Assembly (NCBI GenBank): GCA_965214585.1
Contig: OZ243957.1
Span: 1,178,001-1,242,000 of the forward strand
Source: JAHCHG01 sp965214585
GTDB taxonomy: Bacteria > Acidobacteriota > Blastocatellia > Pyrinomonadales > Pyrinomonadaceae
Direction of reading: 5' to 3'
Length of the DNA stretch: 64,000 bases
How positions within the stretch are numbered: position 1 is the stretch's first letter; each line of letters begins with the position of its first letter. Positions 60,301 through 64,000 of the stretch are shown here, piece by piece. A program made the position numbers and the translations under genes. The notes below the pieces were generated by a model that made no database searches, was not told the origin of the DNA, and saw only the letters and a list, made by a program, of their open reading frames with translations.

Positions 60301-62454
60301 GGTTTGGCAAAATGGGCGGCGGCGGAAATCGGTTTGGAACACGCGGACAAAGACCCGCGCTCCGTGCAGCTCTATATGGATTTGACGGCGCAAGGTTATG
60401 ACTGCGTATTTATTGACGGCTGTGTTCACATCAATAAGAATTGCGAAGTTTGCGGCAGCGAATTTATCGTCAAACCGTTTCGCCGTGAAAATGGAATTTG
60501 TTCGTCGCGCTGCGCCTTAAATTCTTATCGAGATACCGTGCCGAATTGGGAAACGAACAGAATCGCCAATGTAAAAGCCGGTCACGAAAGAAGAAAAATT
60601 AAACTCAGAGCCGAACAGGTTGAAGCGTTTTTGGAATGTAAAGCAAACGGCAAAATGGAGAAAAAGGATTGGATCGAGGCTTGCCGCGAAAAAGGAGTCA
60701 GTTTTGAAATTTCCAGAAAAACAAGCCCGTTTCGCAACTTTGCCGCTTTGAAGGAAGCCGCTTCAATGACAAATCATAAGGTCGTTTCGGTTGAACCGGA
60801 CGGCGAAGAAACCGTCTATAACGGAACTGTAGATCAGTTTCACAACTTTTTCATCGGCGGTTTTGAATCGCTCACCGAACGCGGAAAGCCAATGTTTTCC
60901 TACATCAACAACCGACAATGCGGAGAGCAGTTTCTCCATTTTTCAAATTCGTGCAACTTGGGAAGCATTGATTTATCGAAGTTTTATGTGAAAAAAGGCG
61001 ACGGCACAAATGTTGAGGAATGCGTCGAATGGGACAGACTCGCAAGCGTTACGCATTTAAGCACGCAGTTTTTGGATAACGTGATTGATACGGGATATTT
61101 TCCGCTTGAAGAAATTGACGATGTTGTTAAAAGAACTCGTCCCGTCGGTTTGGGAATTATGGGTTTTGCCGATTTGTGCTTAAAACTAAAAATCACTTAC
61201 GGCGAGCAGGATTCGATTGATCTGATGGATAAAGTTATGGGTTTCGTCCGCAAGGAAGCGTGGACGGCATCAATGAAATTGGGCGCGGAAAAAGGCGTTT
61301 TCCCCGAACTCGAACCGAATCGGGAAGCGTATGCCAAATTTATTTACGACGATCTGGGAATTTCGCGCGACATTCCGCTGACTCCGCGCAATTATGAAAC
61401 GACGACGATTGCGCCGACGGGAACTATCAGCTTAGTCGCCGAAACGTCTTCCGGCTGCGAACCGAATTTTTCTTGGGCGTATGTGCGGCAAGATACAATC
61501 GGCACACGAACTTACGTTCACACATTGGCGGCGGAAGCGTTGGGAATTACGGTTGACCAAACCGACGAAGAATCCATCAAAAAAGCCGCGCAATTTGTTG
61601 TTGAAAACCAAGATAAACTGCCCGATTATTTTATTTCGGCGATGGATATTACGTCGAAACAGCACGTTCAGGTTTTGGCGGCGGCGCAGAGAAATGTTGA
61701 TAATTCCGTTTCAAAAACCTGCAACGGCGCAAAAGACGACACGGTTGAATCGGTTGACGAACTTTATCGTTTAGCCAGAGATTTAGGCTGCAAAGCGGTC
61801 AGTTATTACCGCGACGGCTCGCGTGAAGGTCAGGTTTTGACTTCGATGAAAAGCGAAGCCAAGAATAAATCTGAAAATGCGGACAAAGCGGAAACAAAAG
61901 ATTCCGTCGGACAAAGCGGAGAATTTTCGGTAGTCAAAAACGAATCGGTCATTAAAGACGAAAAGGGAACGACACAGAGAATCGCCCGCCCGCGCGAACT
62001 GCAAGGCTCGACGTGGCGCATTCCGTTTGACGGGCAGAATCTCTATGTGACGGTTAATCACGACGGAAACTGCGTATTGGAAGTTTTCGCCACAGGTCCG
62101 ATTTCCGAAGGAGTCGGCTTGCTCGCTTCGCGTATGCTGCGCGGCGGCTTCGGCGTAAAGGAAGTTTCGAGAAGTCTGAACAAAGTAACCGGAACGCACG
62201 CCGTCTGGTTTAACGAAAGACTTTTGTCTTCGCCCGAACAAGCGATTGCCGAGTGTCTTTTATTAACGCAGAGAAGACTGCAAAATCTGCCGTGTTCCGA
62301 ACGGGCGATGAGCAAAATGGACGCAGAGCCGACTGCCGACGATCAATCGAATATGTCGAGTATGATCGGCGAATGTCCCGAATGCAAAGGGCAGCTTGAA
62401 CACGCTTCCGGCTGCGATTTCTGCCGCGATTGCGGTTACTCGAAATGTAAGTGA
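57385..62454 (+). CDS. nrdJ: Adenosylcobalamin-dependent ribonucleoside reductase with two inteins
   Basis: Class II ribonucleotide reductase that makes deoxyribonucleotides using coenzyme B12. The 1689-residue product contains two inteins; the joined extein is 856 residues, the normal size. Extein motifs: LVNAGKPKGQLAA|CFVLNV with the redox Cys468 at the first junction; TGGGTGMTYEFIRP; SNP|CGEQ with the thiyl-radical Cys1179 at the second junction; SNSCNLGSIDL; IAPTGTISLVAE; SSGCEPNFSW. The C-terminal tail ends with a TSCPD-type zinc ribbon (CPECKGQLEHASGCDFCRDCG). Ribosome site GAGGAG. Preceded by paired NrdR boxes. No other nrd gene in the window. Confidence 0.97.
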   Translation: MSQVFEPVATGNVVAKNGKSNGTGAAFGREIKPVGLNGQKVIGKRYSLKDEQGEPLETWNDIVRRVVGYVSTAESDEMRRDLFYNRMTEIMLNREFVPNTPCLVNAGKPKGQLAACFPAGTMISTINGAKPIESIKEGDTVLTHKGRYRRVTETFVRRGQLWDIKVAKLPAMKVTGEHPFLTENGWKQVSDLVSGEDFVKVGSLTEEKKVVPRIKVEGSRVGEFIYQANVDKRLRSGLYSDQVSPVRADIEIDEEVAWFLGMYLAEDSTSNSDGRDVRFCLSEKEFDYAERIRFILSEKFGLSASNFVVDWEPRNNSWRTVRVHSKLLGRWLIDNFGKGFNGKIVPQWMMSAPLDLQAAFLRGIADGDGTTVNSGQTRITLSNEILVRQLFEIAVRLDYLPSLRKNTRPKLATQDAWSLTYGGHPIMSRNNYYLLRKCEPTIEEAEVYNFEVEEDHSYVANQIAVHNCFVLNVPDSINGIMEHAQAAAIIHQTGGGTGMTYEFIRPMGAMVNSTRGVASGPVSFMNIVNTMTEVVKQGGVRRGANMGMLRCSHPDLLRFIHAKNDQHSLTNFNISVNVTDKFMEAVDNNEWFQTIFGGEDWTQPVFDPVTGTDYAVYRDKNGDTVTFADKSAFENADLSDAEIEQPPQAGMVYAPDIWNRIIASAHKYAEPGIAFIDQVNRHNHMMNSMGPIMASNPCVTGETLVAVADGRGNVPIKELAETGKDVPVYALDRRGKIVVRTMRNPRITGHKKQIFKVTLDDGSVIRATANHKLLIRGGEYKRVDELQKGDSLHVMTRFHASLKDLFPTANSRSQDYIWLNSGGRATNLAEHRLIAQFHQNLHYIPTGHVVHHKDFNAQNNTPENLQIMSVQAHDRLHGDLMKGENNPMVRAQTEWSEEKWAAYSKNMSDATSGEKNGRFSGFSNEDLKVCALELTKQLNRRFSAKEWAKYARERGLPTQFSKWRNDHLGGVLGLAKWAAAEIGLEHADKDPRSVQLYMDLTAQGYDCVFIDGCVHINKNCEVCGSEFIVKPFRRENGICSSRCALNSYRDTVPNWETNRIANVKAGHERRKIKLRAEQVEAFLECKANGKMEKKDWIEACREKGVSFEISRKTSPFRNFAALKEAASMTNHKVVSVEPDGEETVYNGTVDQFHNFFIGGFESLTERGKPMFSYINNRQCGEQFLHFSNSCNLGSIDLSKFYVKKGDGTNVEECVEWDRLASVTHLSTQFLDNVIDTGYFPLEEIDDVVKRTRPVGLGIMGFADLCLKLKITYGEQDSIDLMDKVMGFVRKEAWTASMKLGAEKGVFPELEPNREAYAKFIYDDLGISRDIPLTPRNYETTTIAPTGTISLVAETSSGCEPNFSWAYVRQDTIGTRTYVHTLAAEALGITVDQTDEESIKKAAQFVVENQDKLPDYFISAMDITSKQHVQVLAAAQRNVDNSVSKTCNGAKDDTVESVDELYRLARDLGCKAVSYYRDGSREGQVLTSMKSEAKNKSENADKAETKDSVGQSGEFSVVKNESVIKDEKGTTQRIARPRELQGSTWRIPFDGQNLYVTVNHDGNCVLEVFATGPISEGVGLLASRMLRGGFGVKEVSRSLNKVTGTHAVWFNERLLSSPEQAIAECLLLTQRRLQNLPCSERAMSKMDAEPTADDQSNMSSMIGECPECKGQLEHASGCDFCRDCGYSKCK
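57730..58785 (+). other. Intein 1 in NrdJ (LAGLIDADG homing endonuclease)
   Basis: Residues 116-467 of the precursor (352 residues). Begins Cys116 (CFPAGTMISTINGAKPIESI), block B VTGEHPFLTENGW with the TxxH, and ends VANQIAVHN before Cys468. The endonuclease core has two LAGLIDADG motifs: VAWFLGMYLAEDST and AAFLRGIADGDGTT, with acidic residues kept. All splice residues are canonical (Cys, TxxH, His-Asn, Cys). Confidence 0.92.
59476..60918 (+). other. Intein 2 in NrdJ (HNH-type endonuclease, atypical C-end)
   Basis: Residues 698-1178 (481 residues). Begins Cys698 (CVTGETLVAVADGRGNVPIKEL), block B SVIRATANHKLLI. The insert has an HNH core: TGHVVHHKDFNAQNNTPENL then QAHDRLHGDL, plus a small Cys cluster CEVCGSEF and GICSSRCA. 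It ends in FSYINNRQ before Cys1179, so the final residue is Gln, not Asn, and the residue before it is Arg rather than His. The block F HNFFIGGF is followed by an extra stretch before the splice end. Confidence 0.85.
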
Positions 62455-62503
62455 GAATTGTTCATTGATAATCTGCAAAATAATGTGATTTTCGGAAAAT
62501 GAG

Positions 62504-62535
62504 AACGGAGCGTAGAGTAAAATCCGCGCTCCGTT
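62504..62535 (+). terminator. Probable nrdJ terminator
   Basis: Stem AACGGAGCG (62504-62512) and CGCTCCGTT (62527-62535), 14-base loop, about 50 bases after the stop. The following run is only TTTCAAATTATT, so strength is uncertain. Confidence 0.5.
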
Positions 62536-62582
62536 TCAAATTATTGATTTCTCAGCATTTTGAAGTGCTTTATCAAATCGCA

Positions 62583-62693
62583 GGCGGAAACCCGACAGTT
62601 ATGGAGGGTGCTGATTAATCGGAAGATTTCAAAACAATGGAATTTTATTCTCGATTTATAAACAGCACCCTCCATAACTGTCGGGTTTCCGCC
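62583..62693. repeat. GGCGGAAACCCG palindrome, copy C
   Basis: GGCGGAAACCCGACAGTTAT then GGAGGGTGCTG faces CAGCACCCTCCATAACTGTC then GGGTTTCCGCC. 111 bases, very close to copy B in its arms. Fills most of the 336-base gap after nrdJ. An ATAATTATC-type remnant follows at about 62714-62746. Confidence 0.9.
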
Positions 62694-62790
62694 TCTTTGG
62701 AATAATTTTAAATGATAATTTATCAATTCGGAATTATGTTACGAAAAAAAGCGAATCAAAATTCAAACTCAATTCCAATATTTAATTGCT

Positions 62791-64000
62791 CTATTTTTGT
62801 ATTTTAAATTTTTTATCGTCAATTTTCACATTGTGCTTGATTTCTCTGACGTAAGTGATAATTTCGCCCATTCCCGGATTGTCGGTTACGGTTTTAAAGG
62901 GAATCATCACGCCGTCAACTTTTCTGTAATCGGCATAAGTTTCGCTGATCGGAATTTTTTGCGGCGAAGTGCTTGATGAAACGACGGTTGTTTTCCTCAG
63001 CGGCAAAAATGTTTTGGTCGAAATGTAATAAGTTATGCCGCTTGCCGCTTTCGGTTCGAGCCGGAGAACATAAACTTCTTCGCCGCCGACTTTATCGGTT
63101 TTTACAACTTCCGCGCTTTTTAGTTTTTCCTTTAGATTCAAAAACGAATAAAAATCGCTGCCGAATTTTGCATCTTCAAGACTCGTTCCGGTGTAGATTT
63201 CGTCGCGCGAAAAACTGGTTTTTTCGCCGCCGCTCGTGCCGTCAAAATAATCGTCAATCGTCGCAATTTGTTTGCCGAGCGCGGTTATTTTCATCGAACT
63301 TGCCGACTGGTTTGGAGCTTTTGCATAGCCTGCTGCCGTTGCTTTTAAGCCTTGATTGACAAAATCAATGTCGGCTTTTGTAACTCTCGAAGTCAATTTT
63401 TTCCAGTTTTCCGCGCCGCCAAGGGCGTTCAGAGTTTTCGCCAGAATTTCTTCGGCGGACATTTCCGGTAAATCTGTTTTTTCCGATTTGCCTGTGTATT
63501 TGAAGGAAAATTCGCCTTCCGGCTGAACCAAAATTATTCCAGCAAGTTTTCCGCCCGCGTCGCGTTTTACTTTAACGGCGTAAGAATCGGGCAAATTTGT
63601 CGAACCGAATAAATCTTTTTCCTTTTCAAAAAGCGGATAAGGCGGCTGTGTGCCGACGACGAGCGCGGCTTTTCCGCCAATCTCTTTTATTTCGATTTTG
63701 TTTGCCGGATTTTCCTCCGATTGATACGCGCCGACGAGTTGTTTTGCCGACTCGAATTTTGCCGAATCAGCTTCATCGCTTGCTCCGATTTTCGGCAGAG
63801 TGTAATTTCCCTGCGGCTGTTCGAGCAAAATTTCGTTATCCTTAAAAGTAATAAAAAAGCCGTCGGGCGCGTTTGTCATTTTGTAGCGCGAGCCTTTTTC
63901 TTTTTCCAGAATATATGTCGGCTGATTTGGAACGACGGCGACAAATTTTCCGTCTTCGGTTTTTATCTCGATGTCGAAACCCGCCGCCGCAAAACGATAT
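62791..64000 (-). CDS. Protein with LolA-like C-terminal domain (5' end outside window)
   Basis: The frame is open to the window edge on the - strand, so the start is missing; an internal ATG at 63879 is not the start. Visible part about 403 residues. The C-terminal half has SAEEILAKTLNALGGAENWKKL (about 190 from the window edge) and the downstream strands VYVLRLEPKAASGITYYISTK, typical of LolA/LppX-like outer-membrane lipoprotein-sorting domains. The preceding part has repeats of short strands with FKDNEILLEQPQGNYTLPKIG, similar to DUF3471-type segments found at the end of periplasmic peptidases or hydrolases. It may be the tail of a larger enzyme, for example a peptidase. Family of the missing N-terminus unknown. 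Confidence 0.75.
   Translation of the reverse strand, partial: YRFAAAGFDIEIKTEDGKFVAVVPNQPTYILEKEKGSRYKMTNAPDGFFITFKDNEILLEQPQGNYTLPKIGASDEADSAKFESAKQLVGAYQSEENPANKIEIKEIGGKAALVVGTQPPYPLFEKEKDLFGSTNLPDSYAVKVKRDAGGKLAGIILVQPEGEFSFKYTGKSEKTDLPEMSAEEILAKTLNALGGAENWKKLTSRVTKADIDFVNQGLKATAAGYAKAPNQSASSMKITALGKQIATIDDYFDGTSGGEKTSFSRDEIYTGTSLEDAKFGSDFYSFLNLKEKLKSAEVVKTDKVGGEEVYVLRLEPKAASGITYYISTKTFLPLRKTTVVSSSTSPQKIPISETYADYRKVDGVMIPFKTVTDNPGMGEIITYVREIKHNVKIDDKKFKIQK

Noticed and set aside
57385..62454. Interpretation of nrdJ as one very large fused enzyme
   Set aside because: The extra segments have intein blocks A, B and F and endonuclease motifs and interrupt conserved reductase motifs; removal restores a normal-sized reductase.
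62541..62726. Small - strand open frame after nrdJ
   Set aside because: Same repeat-derived GGNPTVMEGAV peptide; no ribosome site.
1..64000. tRNA and rRNA genes
   Set aside because: No cloverleaf with CCA-type end or GTTCGA-type T-arm and no rRNA segments were recognised by eye; a tRNAscan search would be decisive.

Overview
The window looks like a chromosomal segment of a Gram-negative (diderm) bacterium of moderate GC, most likely an Acidobacteriota of the Blastocatellia/Pyrinomonas type. This is inferred from the gene styles seen: Bam/Tam Omp85 proteins, LpxA and Skp show an outer membrane; Hanks-type kinases, PP2C, an FHA-protease and a TIGR02999-like ECF sigma factor, an NHL/thioredoxin protein, class II NrdJ and intergenic repeats of many kinds fit that group. 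No rRNA, tRNA, CRISPR array or prophage was recognised.

Layout. 1-9.4 kb: housekeeping metabolism on the + strand (M28 peptidase end, dapF-like, xdhC-like, a conserved unknown next to fumarylacetoacetase, DUF433 protein, purF), with an unknown gene and a GNAT gene on the - strand. 9.7-15.4 kb: a - strand envelope operon read bamA > skp/ompH > fabZ > small membrane protein > lpxA. 15.8-21 kb, - strand: clpC, a REP-associated transposase (RAYT) inside its own inverted-repeat element, a PIN toxin/antitoxin-like pair and a LolC/E-type permease. 21.1-31.1 kb, + strand: ribB with a degenerate RibA domain, then tamB and an Omp85/TamA-like gene overlapping it. 31.7-35.6 kb: a membrane protein, DUF4129 and DUF4350 genes. 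36-45.4 kb: TauE-type permease, YggX-like protein, NHL/thioredoxin protein, LytS/LytTR two-component pair, TonB-dependent receptor. 45.4-54.6 kb, - strand: a signalling cluster (FHA-serine protease, kinase with PEGA domain, PP2C phosphatase, second kinase, TPR protein, TPR/PH-like protein), with an ECF sigma gene divergent to it. 55.4-57 kb: flavin reductase, small membrane protein, Hsp33. 57.4-62.5 kb: adenosylcobalamin-dependent ribonucleotide reductase nrdJ carrying two inteins, preceded by a paired NrdR operator and a good promoter. The window ends inside a - strand gene with a LolA-like C-terminal part.

The most unusual content is: (1) nrdJ interrupted by two different inteins, one LAGLIDADG and one HNH, each placed immediately before a catalytic cysteine; (2) a DapF homologue in which both catalytic cysteines are serine; (3) a very dense set of palindromic intergenic elements of at least seven families, including a RAYT element with a transposase-less derivative, a 137-bp hairpin in two copies, a MITE-like palindrome whose copy supplies the C-terminus of a histidine kinase, and a recurrent architecture of inverted arms built from degenerate 7-nt tandem units whose unit sequence changes from locus to locus; (4) a kinase with three copies of a KATRLG motif, encoded beside an FHA-domain protease.
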